The translations under genes were made by a program, and so were the position numbers. This document shows, piece after piece, positions 24,023 to 37,300 of a DNA stretch of 64,000 bases. Numbering within the stretch: the first letter of the stretch is position 1; each line of letters opens with the position of its first letter. The stretch is from Macropodus opercularis (taxonomy: Eukaryota > Chordata > Actinopteri > Anabantiformes > Osphronemidae), in assembly GCA_030770545.1 (NCBI GenBank), contig CM061092.1, positions 18,167,501 through 18,231,500 on the forward strand. Reading direction: 5' to 3'. The notes beneath the pieces were generated by a model, which saw only the letters and a program-made list of their open reading frames with translations, had not been told where the DNA came from and made no database searches.

Positions 24023-27000
24023 TGTGTAAAAAGTCAAAACTATGCCTATTTTTGGTGACCTTTTAAAGTTTTGTGGACAAATATCTATTGCTTTTTGTTT
24101 TTTAAATTTTAGTTGCCCGTGGACTTATTGTGTTTTAGTAGTAAGTGTAAGCGACTGTATTAATGTGATGCAACCCCTGTAGTGCATAGGTGTTTCTCTA
24201 GATGCGTCATTAATGGTGCTACTATGAGGGTATTTATTCAAGTCAAACTCATCAGGACGTCAGTGAAATGCAAGGCTGCCACAAATAAGAAGATTTAACA
24301 TGATTTAAATGCAAACAAACACTGTGCTGCACTAAATACACTACTAGTATATTTAAAGCCTAACTGCACCTTGAAGCTTGGGTGAAATACGGAAATCAGT
24401 AAATAGTTTGGCGAGTTTCACTAAATAAGCTTAAGACCAAATCCAGTCTCATTGAATTTATTTACGTCTTACTGCAATGGACATCCACTCAGAAATAAGG
24501 ATCCCCATGGTCATGTATGAAACAGTGCTCAAGTTTATTATTTGGGACCAGTGCTTCAGTTATTAATTTTATTTTGTTCTCCATCGTTAACTGTGCTAAC
24601 TCACATTCATGATTGATATGGCTGACTTGAAAATCATGCACTTTTAGCCTTTTTAAGTTAAAGTAAAGCAACTCTTTATTGTCATAGAGGTTCACTGTAA
24701 CCTTGACCCCGGTGGAGGCCTCTTCTCATTTAACATTTGTGTCCATCTTGCAAACCTTGACTTTTAGTAACACTTTAACCAATAATTGAATGACCTAATT
24801 TAGCTGGTTATACAAGAATAGCTGGATTTCTGTGGTTAGAGATACAGTTACTCATCTTTTCAAGTATAAATGCTCCCATTTACTAGATAATCCAACACAC
24901 ATGAACATGTCATAGCAGCAGTCTCATTCCACACTGAGCTGGAGATTTCCTGAATAAATTTGTCCACGGTAGTGGTAGAAGGCACTATCTCAAACCTCCT
25001 GGCAGTTCAGCTCAGGTGACTGTGAAGGCCAGAGCAAATGATTCCTTCACTTTGATATTCATCAAATGAGCTCTCTTGCTCTGTGACAGGACCTTTTTAG
25101 GTATGTCTCTTAAACTGATTACATAAAAACTGGGATTATCCCACAGAAATTCTATTCATATTTCTGTCTTGGGGCTTTAGTAACATTTGTTAACGCCATA
25201 TGCAGCTACAGGATGTTAGACTTACTGTACACAGCATTTAACACGTTTGTTCTTTCAGACAATCCAGAGAAGTTCTCTTGTCAAAGTAGAAGATATTTGC
25301 CAGACTGCAACAGCACCATCAACAATTTATTTTAAATTATTTATCTCTTTAGATAAGTTCTGAAAAAAGCGTTTCTTCCCCTTCTCGCATAAGAAACTTC
25401 CAAAAACCCACAGAAGAGCTCAGGTGGTGTATGTATTTAATGATTTACAACCTAGATATTTCAGCACAGTTTAGATTTTATAGCAGATGTTTAGACTCAT
25501 TAGCTGTCCTCAACTAATCCGCAGGTCTTAGTCCAGACATATTTTAGCGGACTGGAATATAAAATGTATGATCCAATGAGAGTAACATCTTGAATAAACG
25601 TGTCCCTGTAGGAGGTGCCTATACGCAATCAAAGGTCACCTCAACTTTGCAACAAAACAGCTGCATAAATGAACAGAAACCCTGAATTCAAGCTGATAGT
25701 AAATGGGTAAATAATGCCAGAGAGACACATACTGTACTTACAGTATCACTGGAGCCTGTACAGTGTTTGACATTGGGTTCTTGACACACGTTCCAGATGT
25801 GCTCATTCATTGCAACCTTACAGGTGTCACCGAAGAAGCACTGAAGAGCGCACACACAGGCTGTAGTGCGCCGCCGGCTTCACTAGTGGGACGTTGCTGT
25901 TCAGCCTCCTAGTCTGTGCACACCAGGCCCAGCAACACTCCATCCATTAGTCATTACAGCCATCATTTATCGTCGTGGCAATGTTATTCCCTCGACTGTG
26001 GCTCCTGCGGTTGCTCCTCCATTGTTGAAGCGAGTACACTGTCAGCCAGCGTTACATCGCTCGCTCCCTCTGAAAAGGGATTATGTCCATCAACAGGATT
26101 GCTTTTGCATCAGATCAGCAGGACAGCTAACAGTTTGTGTCATCTGGTGTGTGTGTGCTGTATTTGTGTGTCTGCTGATAAATCATAGTTTCTGCTTCAT
26201 AAACAGGCTAAGCCTGTGTAAATGAGTGCTGGGGAGTCAGGGGAGGACTCCCCTCTTGACTGACTCAGCTGCCTGTCCGTCACCCCTGTGGGCCTGTGGC
26301 CAAGTCTTAAATAAGATTACTACACTGACACACACATACATGCAAACATAGTATTACCCGATTGAATAAAATTGAATAAACTGCTTTCATTGAAAAAAAA
26401 AACAAGTGAAGTGAAACAAATTACTTGCCATGTTTATTAAAGATGTGAATAAATTCACCAGTATTGTCAATTAAATCTCTCATTTCTAATACAGTTTGAC
26501 TTTTTCTAATCAAATCAGACTGTCTGATCTTTGACTGAGTGGTTTTAGATCTGAACAGAGTGTGTTTCAGTAGACGTGTGCTTCTTCAAGCACCCAGGCA
26601 TTGCAGCTGTGTTGCGCTGGTGTGGTGGAACAGGAAGTAAAGCAGGCAGCTGGTGAGGCTACCACGGACACACAAACGCAGTGGTGCATGTGAACTTACT
26701 ACCTGCTGCCTTGTGTTGCGCGTTAAACCCATAGATTAACGGAGCTCATCATCATTATTGCTGCTGCCCTGAGAACTCCCTTACTGTACAACATGTGCAC
26801 CTTCATGCTATTAACACGCTCACATCCTTGCATGTCAGAGTGTGTCAGGAGGGAAAAGGCTCTTCCAATTGTCCAATTGCACTATCCAGCAGATCATTAA
26901 GTGAAGATTGCTTTCTGCCACTTGAGATTCAAAGAAAGAAATTCAATTAGGTATACAAGGAAAAACAAACAAGAAGGAACCAACGCTGATGAGTGTGGTT

Positions 27001-27514
27001 AATGCCTCATCTCAGCAACTCTGATGGTCTTTTTTTAGTTTCTCCGTTTACAGTACATATTGCATATATATTCATGATTAGTGTTATATACAGTATTGCT
27101 GTCCCTGACCTGTGCTGTAGCAGATCACCAGCTGTCATCAACCAGTCCTCAGCTGGTGCTGTATGTGTGAATGTCTGTCCCAAGGCCCAGTCCACTGTAT
27201 CTGTTGGATCTATGACAGAGGCCTTGGCCTATACATCACCCTGCCTGGCCCGCCATGTCCAACCTTGAGGTCATATATCTAGTCTGTGTGCGTGTGTGTG
27301 TTCCTTTGGCTACTTCTGCACAGTTTACTCACGGAGCTGAGGCGCTGCGACTGTTATGGCCCCCTCAGTAGCTATAAGCGACACACAAACATGGATTCTG
27401 TACACACGCACAATGGAGATGCTGTGGTTTGCTGAAGAGCCCCTTGTGCACTCTTTGAGGGAGATGTGTTATTGAAACTATAGCCTTTATGGTGGCTGTT
27501 GGTCTCAAGAATGA

Positions 27515-27561
<47 letters not shown>

Positions 27562-28057
27562 GGTATCTGTCATTCATGGCCAATGAAAGACATGATGTGT
27601 GTCTAAGTGCTAGGCTAATGGCCCTTTGCACTGCCCTCCCTTCTAGCAGCTGGCACATCACTCTGTTTGCCTGTGCGTGTGTGTGCACCTTACAATGATG
27701 TATTTGTACGTTATTATGCTTCTGGAAATGTTAAAGGTGGCCATGAGAGCACTCTGAGCGATTTTCTGCATATTAGCTTTTATACTGTGCCTCGGCATGT
27801 GAGCAGTAACCACACAGAACCGGATAAAGCTCGGGAGAAAACAAAACTCACCGCCTCGTCCACAAGCCATAATCTGTCGCTGTTTTACTGTAATTTAGAG
27901 CCCAACTACACCAACACTACAAATGTAGTAGCAAGTTTTTTTCATGTGTAACAGGTGACTTGGATGCTTATTACTATTTTATATAAGGTCTTGAACAACC
28001 TGCAGCAGGTTAATGGGGAAACACTGTAAAGCTGAGTCAGGCACTTGTGCTTGTGTA
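24023..28057. other. Gene-free stretch
   Basis: No gene is recognised. The stretch contains the (CA)n tract at 27516-27559 and short GT runs. Open frames crossing the CA tract are artefacts of the repeat. Presumed nlgn1 intron. Confidence 0.45.
27516..27559. repeat. (CA)22 microsatellite
   Basis: Uninterrupted CA dinucleotide repeat of about 22 units, the longest pure CA tract in the window and likely to be length-polymorphic between individuals. Confidence 0.95.
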
Positions 28058-28326
28058 CGAATTGTTGCACTAAATAATTGCTGTGCTGTATTATATTTAG
28101 CACTTTAATGCAAATGAATCTAATAATCTCATAGTGCATTGTTCCAAAATTATTTATTCTGTAAAAAGTTTTACAGAATAAATAATAAATAACACCGAAT
28201 TGTTGCACTAAATAATTGCTGTGCTGTATTATATTTAGCACTTTAATGCAAATGAATCTAATAACCTCATAGTGCATTGTTCCAAAATTATTTATTCTGT
28301 AAAAACTTTTACAGAATAAATAATAA
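28058..28326. repeat. 138-bp tandem duplication carrying palindromes
   Basis: Two near-identical copies begin with CGAATTGTTGCACTAAATAA at 28058 and 28196, giving a period of 138 bp with only a few differences. Each copy ends in a perfect 18-bp inverted repeat: in copy one, ATTATTTATTCTGTAAAA at 28149-28166 pairs with 28169-28186 across an AG spacer. Copy two has the same arms with an AC spacer. High identity implies a recent duplication. The unit is AT-rich and has no coding capacity. Confidence 0.92.
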
Positions 28327-31300
28327 GCATAATTAACTGCAGTTTCAGTTCAGTTCTATAATAATGTAATATTTAGGAGACCGCGTTGATGTATGTGTTC
28401 TTGGCCTAAGCCACTTTTAGCTCCTCTGGACATCCTGCTGTTTTGATATTGAATGCTCTTTGCCCATCATTTCAATCATTGCAGTGGGTTTTCAGCATTT
28501 CACTCCCGATAAGGTGATGTCTGGGCTGAAACAAAGCCTTGTGGGAGTACTGCTTAGTGATGTTTGTGCAAAGACTTCAATAGGCGTCAATCTACAAGGA
28601 CCTGCTGTTGGGACGTGCGTGCGTGTGTGTGGGGGTGAAGCTGTTTCTGTTTCTGCTCACATTCCTGGAGAGGTTTGACAGCTAGTCCCCAAAGATGCCG
28701 TGCTGCATCTTCCTCTTTCACCTCTTCCTCCTCCTCCTTCTCCATAGCTTTCCTTCCATACCCTGCTTTCTCTTCCTCCACTTTTCCTCTCTCTCTTTCC
28801 ATCCTCCCATCTGAATCTTCATTTGTCCTGTTTTATCCCTCTCCCTTTCTGTCTTCGCTTTAATCTTTCTTTCCCAGCATGCGAAGGGAATCTGACAGCG
28901 AATTCTCATCTTTGAGTTCGTTTTCATTGACAGTTCCATGTGGAGCCTCACAGCTCCTTCTTTCTGAGACAAAACAACAAAATCTGCTCTCCATCTGTGT
29001 GTGTGTGTGTGTGTGTGAATGCCCTCGCCCAAGCATCTGTGCACATGTGTATGGCTTACAGTGATATATGGATTTTCCAATATCACCCTTGACTCAAAGA
29101 TTAGATGTTAGCAACCGAGCTGCCTCGTCAATACGCTTTTATTCTTTCACAGCAGATGTCTGGGTAGAGAAATCCCTCCTGTGTGTCGTAGGGGATTTTC
29201 GTTCTATGACTCTGAAACTGGTTGAGTGAAGCAGCTGCCCACCTATCTGAAGTGGCTATAAATAAACAAGCTTCATGTCCTGTGATTATTTTTAATGCTG
29301 TCATGAATTTCTTTGCAGAGTCAGGTCATTAAACTTGTCAAGTTCAGAACTGGAGGTTAAACCCAACAATGGGTCTGCCATGCATATTACAGCATTTCTA
29401 GAGAAAGAGGAAGATGTGTGTTAAATACATGGTCACCGTGGCAACCACTCAGCATTATTCCAAACGGGTGTAAGGTGCACTTAAAAGCTCAGGCTATCAG
29501 CAGAAATCTGTGAGTGTCAATTGTCCCCTATGTGAGGTGAGGGACAAAAAAATCAAAGGTAGCTCAATGGGGTGTAGCATGCTAGGCCGTGTGAACAAGA
29601 TCCTATCGGCTTAAAGGTGGATTGAGAACACTTGTAAGAGATGCCTGAGTTCAGCCTCTGCTGCAAAGTTGCATCATGAGCTACAAAAAGAAAATTCCTG
29701 CCATGAAATCAGTTTAATGTAACATGAGGCTGCACTGCTCATATTTTCATCATGCTACGTGTTCTTTTCTTTTTTTTCTGATATCCACCAAACTCTGCGT
29801 TTCAAAGTTCAGAGTTCCTCTTGTCATTAGAGTCATGTCTAGACAGTACATCCTGGCTTAACAGTCTGTCTGTGAAGCTGAAAATTATACTATATAACCA
29901 ACTTTATATTTGCTCAGATATGATTGGCTGACCTTTAGAAACCTTTTTGGGCAGCATGCTCAGCCTTGGAATGAGTATTTCTTCTTTTTAAATCTTGAAT
30001 AAAGACTAACTTCTTGTCTTCTAAGGGCATTTAGGCCAAGCACACGTATAAATGTACTGTACTGTACAACCAGTGAATGTGATTTGGTCATGATGACTGG
30101 TCAGACCTATGGGCTGAGTCCTCTCCAGTCTGGGTCTGTTGGTGCTTTTTGTGCTTCTTGGTGTAAAGGTTCCAATCCTTAAGCTTAAGATGCCAGTTGT
30201 CCTGATTATTACCTTCAGAAATGGTATCGCTACTGACATTGGGACAGACTGTGTCGTAAACAGAGATTTAGGTTTCACCTCAGGATTGGTCAAACCTTTA
30301 TCCATGCACAGCCCTTCCCCCGTCTGCACCCTTGCCTGGTTTGTTAGTTAGTGTCATTGTTTACACCGGGTTCCAGGTTTCTAGCTGCTCATGCAGTTGT
30401 TCTGTCTGTAGCTGTTTACGATTTTAACTTCTTTCATTTGTTTTGTGTCGTACCGCTTCATTTTCTATCATATGACATCTTTCAAATTTCTGCATATTTT
30501 CAACTAAATTATTGGACACAGGAATGATAAGCAACTTAATATATAAAGAAATCCAAGTTATGAGACTTGGGTTGACTTTCTCTTCAACCAGCACAATCCA
30601 TACTTCATATCACTTCTCATTTCTCTCACCCACATCCTGCATGAATATTTCCATACACGGCAGCGACTGAGTGTGGAATGTGTGGACCAGATGTAATTTT
30701 TCCAACAAGCCTGTTTGTGTGCTGGGTTTTGTTGCACATCTGTTTGCAGCCATATGACAGATGAATAAAAGATGCCTCTGTTGACGGTGACGAGGAGATG
30801 GGCCATGCTTAATTAAAATGTGAATATGGTGCTGGATTTGCTCCGTTGCTTTGTAGTGGCAGATGAAGTGTTGGATGCTTGATGAGTTCATCAGCGGTAG
30901 AGAGAAAAGCTTTTACCATCTTCAAAAGAAGGACTGGAGCGAAGTTAGTGTGTGTTACAGGGATCAGTTTATGTTATAATCTGCATGTCACAGTGGGTTT
31001 ACTTTAGGATTCATGCTTAATCACCAGTTAACGTTTCACTGAGTAACAATGGTATTAAAACACAGACCTTACGCTGAATTCATGTGTGTAAATGGTTCAA
31101 GTGGGAAATCTTCATACCACGTAGTGTGGTCATCTTCACTTCAGAGAATGTGATCGCATCTAATAATGTTATCTCATTCTACCAAGACACATTTGATTTG
31201 AGGATACTGACAAGTTGGGCTGGAAACGAAATGAAAATCCCCCGTGTTACAGCACACGCCATATAAATCTTGTTTGATTGATTACTAGGCATTTGCTTTG

Positions 31301-34300
31301 GTTTCATACAGCGGGAGTAGATGTTTGACTCTCTGCCTTGGGTGTGATGGACAGTGTGCTCATTTTGTTAGTTTTTGTTTCGTTTGTGATGTGGTTTTGC
31401 TACATACTGTATTAACTGTATATTATTTGCTATATATTGCTGTATTACTGAAGCTCCTGGTAATGATTTGAGGTTATTTTTACAACAAAACACTTTCATT
31501 AGACTTTAAAATTGTCTAAATAGGCCTGTTTGTTCAGAAGCAGGTGGGGAGGGTGATGCTCCCTGTGCACACGGGTTTGATTAATACTAACTTTTGTGCG
31601 GGACCCTGCAGTCTTGTGTGTTCAAAATTAGTTGTATGCATGCTTTGATAAATGAGCCCCCCACTTGGCTGCTGCAGTACATGGTGGGAAGTCTGTGGGA
31701 GTCAGAGCTTTAATTGAAAAATTATCTTAGACTTGTGCCTCAGTACAGTGTTCCTGCACGGATGTCTGCGTGTTTTCTTGCATGTACCTCGCAGTGGCTC
31801 TGCCAGTCGGTGTGTCAGAGAGAGATGGGGGATTTGAGTGCAGTAGGTGGAATAATGAAGTGGATTATGAGTCGCCTTGTGGTGTGATGAGGAGAAACGG
31901 ATCGATAACTACAGTAGATATGTGTGACAGCGAATGTCAGAGTACAGCAGAGAGGAGAGAGGCTGAGGCAGGGCACATGAAATACGCGACGTATGAGCGA
32001 AGAACTGCATCAGCAACACGGCTGCTTCATTCTCAGATGCTCATGTTATAATGAACGTACACACTTTAATAACCTCTGTCCTAGTCCTCCCCGCTCACAT
32101 GGCTTCATTGACATAGAACAACGAAGCCTTCAGCAGGAGAGGAGAGAGAAAATAAAAAGCTTACAGACAGAAATATAACGCAGCCATTGTAGCAGCACTC
32201 GCTTTTCCAATTCTCTCCTTTTGACGTCAAATCCGCTGTCTCTTCTTGAGACAAATGGTTTTTAATCAGAAGAAATCCTCCCACCAGAGGTACGCTGAGA
32301 CAGTCTGGACCTGACGAGCTTCACAAATCAAAGCTAAACCCTTCTTCTGCTCTTTCTGCAGTTCCAGAATTAATTTTGGGTTTGTCAGCTCACATGTGAA
32401 GTTTTTTTTTATATTTTTGGTTTTTTTTGTTTGTTTGTTTAGTCTTATCGTTTGTTTGTGATTTTGCAGGCTTTGGTTTGTTTGTGAAAGTTTTTGGCAC
32501 TCTCGATGACTCGATTTTATTTTTGGTTTTCATCTGTTAGGGTTTGTGGGTGTCTACGTGTGTGTGTGTGTTTAAATCTATCTATGTCAGTCAGCTCAGT
32601 ATGGAGGCACCAACTGAGATGCAAAGCTGAGGAAAAGAAGCCAAAGTCTCTGCTGGACACCGTGAATGCGAACAGACCGTCTGAAGACTGTGGCAGGGCT
32701 TGACAGCCTTTTCTCTATCTCTCCCTCTAGATCTGTCTCGTGTCTGGAAGGGATTCTCTCTTTGAGCCTCAAATCTCCTCTCTTATCACTTCTATAACTT
32801 GCGTGTCTATGTATTCCAGCCTCACATTTATTTTAGCTAGTTTAGATTAACAGTTTAAGTCTAGGGGCGAGAGGGGGACACACCCCAATAAGAAAACTGA
32901 AAGGGGTTGAAAAGCTGTTTAGAGGAAGAAATTGTATATTATTGATAAATAATAATGTAAACAAACAATTTCACAACTTCACATATTCGGCTGAGTTGAC
33001 ATAATTATTGAGCACATTGATTGTGTTGCAAATGCCAGCTGACCAACAAATGTGGAACAGACAAAGTAACCACATTGTTGTTGTGTATGTCATAAATCAA
33101 ATTTTAGGCATGAAATTAAAAGATAATTTAGACTTGTAGATTTAGGGATCCATCCAAGATTTTGAATGCTGCTATAACTATTATAACTTGTAGATAATAA
33201 ATTGTCTTATTGTGATATATAGTAAAATGTGTATATGTTTCGGATGTATGCATATTCAGATTTCTGAGGGACCTTTGCAACCACTGACTGTAGCTGGTGG
33301 AATAGGTGGTGGGTGGCAGATGAGTGCAGAATTGTAAGCTGAATAGTTTCTGTGTGTATGTAGTTTTCTTCAGATTTGTTGAGTCACTCACCTGTTTATG
33401 CAGAAACTGGCGGCTTTTCGTCAACGCAACACTTCATCGTGTGTTAGAGAGCAACTCGTGCCTTGGCAAGACACTGTTTAGCGCTGGTGTATTTTCACAT
33501 ACAGTACAGAATAAAAAGACTCAGTGAAGTATTTTTCATTTTCTTTTCATGAGTAGAGAGGAACAACAGTTGGCTTTGACAGTGTTGTAAACAAACACTG
33601 GGTGGATTACCGCAGTTACATTTCTGATCATCTTCCTTCTGGGCAAACATGTCCATTAGCACGTCTGAGGTTTACTGTGGGACTGGTGCAAGATAAACAA
33701 ATCCTCACGTCCAAGACAGTGTCAATACATCACATGCAACAAGGTCACATACATACACAACAGCACAATGATCAAGCCTGGTCCAGCAGCACATCCAGTA
33801 GAATTGTACTTGCATGAATCATGTTCTTCATCTTTGCATAGACAGATAATTTCCCCCTCTAAGGAAAATCTAACCCTTGTCTTGTGTAACTATGATGACC
33901 ATACTTCACACAATCAGATCTAGATGGAACTTGATGGAACGGAAAAACCATACTCAGGCATAAACATGGAGACAGTGTCACTGCAACAAAGTGATCACCA
34001 AGGTGTCACTGGTGCAGAACCTGACAGTGATACAGTCAAATGCACATGTCGTGTGTATGGACATCCAACACTTACGCTACAAAAACCACACATGCAGGGT
34101 TTTTAGCTCGCTGTAAATCCAGCTGTGTGTCCTCAGACTGACAGAATAGCACTTTCAGTTTTGCTGTTTGTTCACTTTTGGATACGCGACTGCGTTGCTG
34201 TCTGTGTTTCTAGTACACTAGCAAAGTCAGAAACAGTAAAGGCCAAAGAATTAAATTTAAAAAGTCCTTACTGAGACGTGGCTCTGCGATGCTAACCTTT

Positions 34301-37300
34301 ACTCAGGCGCACACAATTTGACAAAAAGAGGAAAGAAAAGAGCAGAATGTTCCATCTGGACGAGTAACCTTTTCTCCAGTCGCCAATCAGGCGACTTGGG
34401 GCAGATGTGTGTGCGTGTGTGCAGGTATTTACTGTGTAAGTGTGTTTGGACCGGTGCTGTGCTGCTGTGCTAATGTGTGCAAGTGTGTGAATTATTTATT
34501 TACAACCGGAGTGTAAAATAAGACTTGGCGCATTCACGTGTGCTCATATTTTGACAACATGTCTCATGGCGTGTGTGTAGGTGTGTGTTTCTGTGTGTCG
34601 GGTTGCTGCACATGTGTACGCGTGTGTGCAGAGCTGAGATAGTGCAAGAGGCGGGCTGACATTTCCAGCCAGCCTGTTTGTGACTAGAGGCAACAGGCGG
34701 CCGCTCAGTAACATCACTTCCTGGGTGGCTGGGGTCTCATTAGAGAGGAAAGACTTGACAGACTGAGAGGGAGAGAGAGGTGGAGAAATAGAGGACGGGG
34801 GACTTTATGAGAGAAAAGGGTTTCGTGTAAAATGCTGATCTTTTGCCCTGTTGCTTTGGGCGATATTGTTCTTTCCTTTCATGCCGATAAAATGTAATTA
34901 AGCAGACAGGGGAGAGGTGAGGTATGTAGACAAATAAAGGGAGACCTGGGGGAGGTGTAGCCTTGAATGCTCCACACGTGGCTGCTATTCAGTCTCAGGC
35001 AGTGTGAAAGCCTCAAAACCTCCCATGAAAACAATTCCCACCTTGTACGTTGAAGGTTAAGGTGTGGGAGCCCAAATCGAGTCGTGTATCAGCAGTGTTG
35101 CAAACCAAACCATTTACTGTGTGTCTCACAGTGTGGAACCTTGATGCTATTATCACCATGGAAGGATTTTAAGAGAGTGGGTCCTTAGGAACCGACTGGG
35201 GAAATGGCCCTGCAGCCACCTTCTTTGTTTGGTTGGTTTTTGCACCTTGTTTTAATCATTTCTCGTCGTCTCGTTCTCGTGCTGTACTGAACTGCATTTT
35301 CCTGCTTTTTGTGGCTTTCTGTATGTAAATTGCTTCGTATCATTTTTTCGTACGGGTACAGATGTAGGAGCCCCCTCATCCCCAGATGATGACTATGATA
35401 TTATAACTGTAGCCTATCACGCGTCCATGGCTCTCAGCTCAACCGAACCTCTTTGCCTCTGCGCTCAGTCTGTTGTCTCCCACAACTTTTTGTCTTGAAA
35501 GCTCAGATAACTAGTACCTAATGTGGCAAATGTCTGCTGGATCTGTCTGTGGATGTTTGATGAATGGATGTTTTCATCAAGGGATGTAGGGACAGGAGAA
35601 ATAATCTTATACAGTCCCATTGTAGTGTTAAGGTCAATCTGACTTAATATGGAGCAGCTGCAGTGTAGCAATAAAGATGCTGGTCATGGTTTTTTTTAGC
35701 AGAAGTACAGCTTTTACCAACGTTTTCCTTTTCTGCTTATTTTAACCGTCTGATATTCAGACTGCATTAATGAAAACTGAGAGCTGCGCTGACATATGTC
35801 GCCACAGAGGGCGACATTACATTCCCTCCTCTGTGAACGAGTGTCTTTTCCCCATGTTGCCCTGGACTTTCCTTTAGCTCCCGTAAGATAACGCGGATCA
35901 CATGTCCCGTCCCCTCCCTCCCGTGTGCTGTGATGGGGCGACTGCTGATGCACAGCTCCTCTTCTCTGAATCTGCCTGAGTGCCTTTGCTGTAAAAGCTC
36001 TAAGCGGCTTATGCTGCTCTTAAAAAAGACACGTAGATCTGAAAGCCGCCTCACCTCAAGATTTTAGCAACATCCTGTTAGACTCTGACCTATATGGGTT
36101 GTTTTTTTGAAGACCAGCGCTGATATGGACGCATTAGGAGTGAAGCTGATAATACTCTGAGCCAGGACATTGTGTGCTAATATTCAACATTTTACAATCT
36201 GAGGATGCTAATCTTATCAGCTGCTGCTAGTATGGAACTAAGTAGCGTTCAGTAGAGATTTCATCCGCTTTTCTCATTTTTCTCCTCCACATTTAAACAC
36301 ATCTCTGGATGCTGCTGTCTCTTACTCTGCGAACTTCATCAAAGCCTTTTGATCCTTGAGCGGAGGCATTATTCTTTCATTCTCTCTGTCGTTGACCATC
36401 ATTGCACTTCCATCTTTATTTTATGATCCAGCCACAGAACCCAATGTGTCAGAGCTGTCGTCTTCTTCACTCCGTGTGCAGGTTCATGTTTTTTATTTAT
36501 ATTCCTCAATTGCAGCTTTACAATTCAAGGGCCCTCTTCTTCCTGCCTTTTTGCTATTTTTTCCCACTTTGGTCTTTTTCCCTCTCACTCAGCACCTCCC
36601 ACATTCCTTTTCTCACATTGTCATCCACCTTTCACACTCCTCGTTCTCTCTCTCTCGCTCGCTCTCGCTGTGTCTGGGGTGCTGTCCTTGCCTATATGCT
36701 AATAACGCTCCTGTGCTAAGAAAGGAAGCTGCTTAGCCATTCACATCAGCACACATCACACATCAACACATGCATAAACAACCACGCTCATGCACACTTC
36801 ACGTTTTCTGTCACATGTGGATTTGTGCTCTTTGCCTCTCCAGCCTTTCCAATCTGTTAAAGCAACCAAGCTTTTATCTCTCTTCTCCCTACTACATATT
36901 TTATTTAGAACTATAAATTATATTTACAAACAAATGTAAATTAGTTTCTATACTATACTTACAATATTTCAATATTGTTTACATTGTCAAACTGTAATAT
37001 CGCTCTTGTCTGCATTTCAGAGGCAAATGTTTTACTTTAACTGAATTCACTTCTGTTCGGTTTATTATGTGAAGGCACTGTGCGATTTAAGATGTAAAAC
37101 CATCCAGAAAATAGCAATAGAACTGTATGGACTTAGACAGAGTAGCCTAAATAGTCTTATATAGAAAACAAGATTAGACGACATTCCTTTAAGAGATGAA
37201 ACGTCGGGCAGAAGCAGGTGCAGGCTGTGCGGCCATCTGCCTCGACCATTCAGCGTGAGTGACTACCGGAGAGAGGGAAGATGACAGCAACAAAAGTATG

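Noticed and set aside
27365..27698. Frames with runs of Cys-Val or His-Thr on both strands
   Set aside because: Translation of the (CA)n microsatellite.
30021..30351. Opposite-strand frames of 102 and 70 codons
   Set aside because: No similarity recognised, and frames on both strands of the same DNA are typical of non-coding sequence.
36356..36736. Two overlapping + strand frames rich in Ser, Leu and Phe
   Set aside because: Product of a pyrimidine-rich stretch; no domain, no exon signals.
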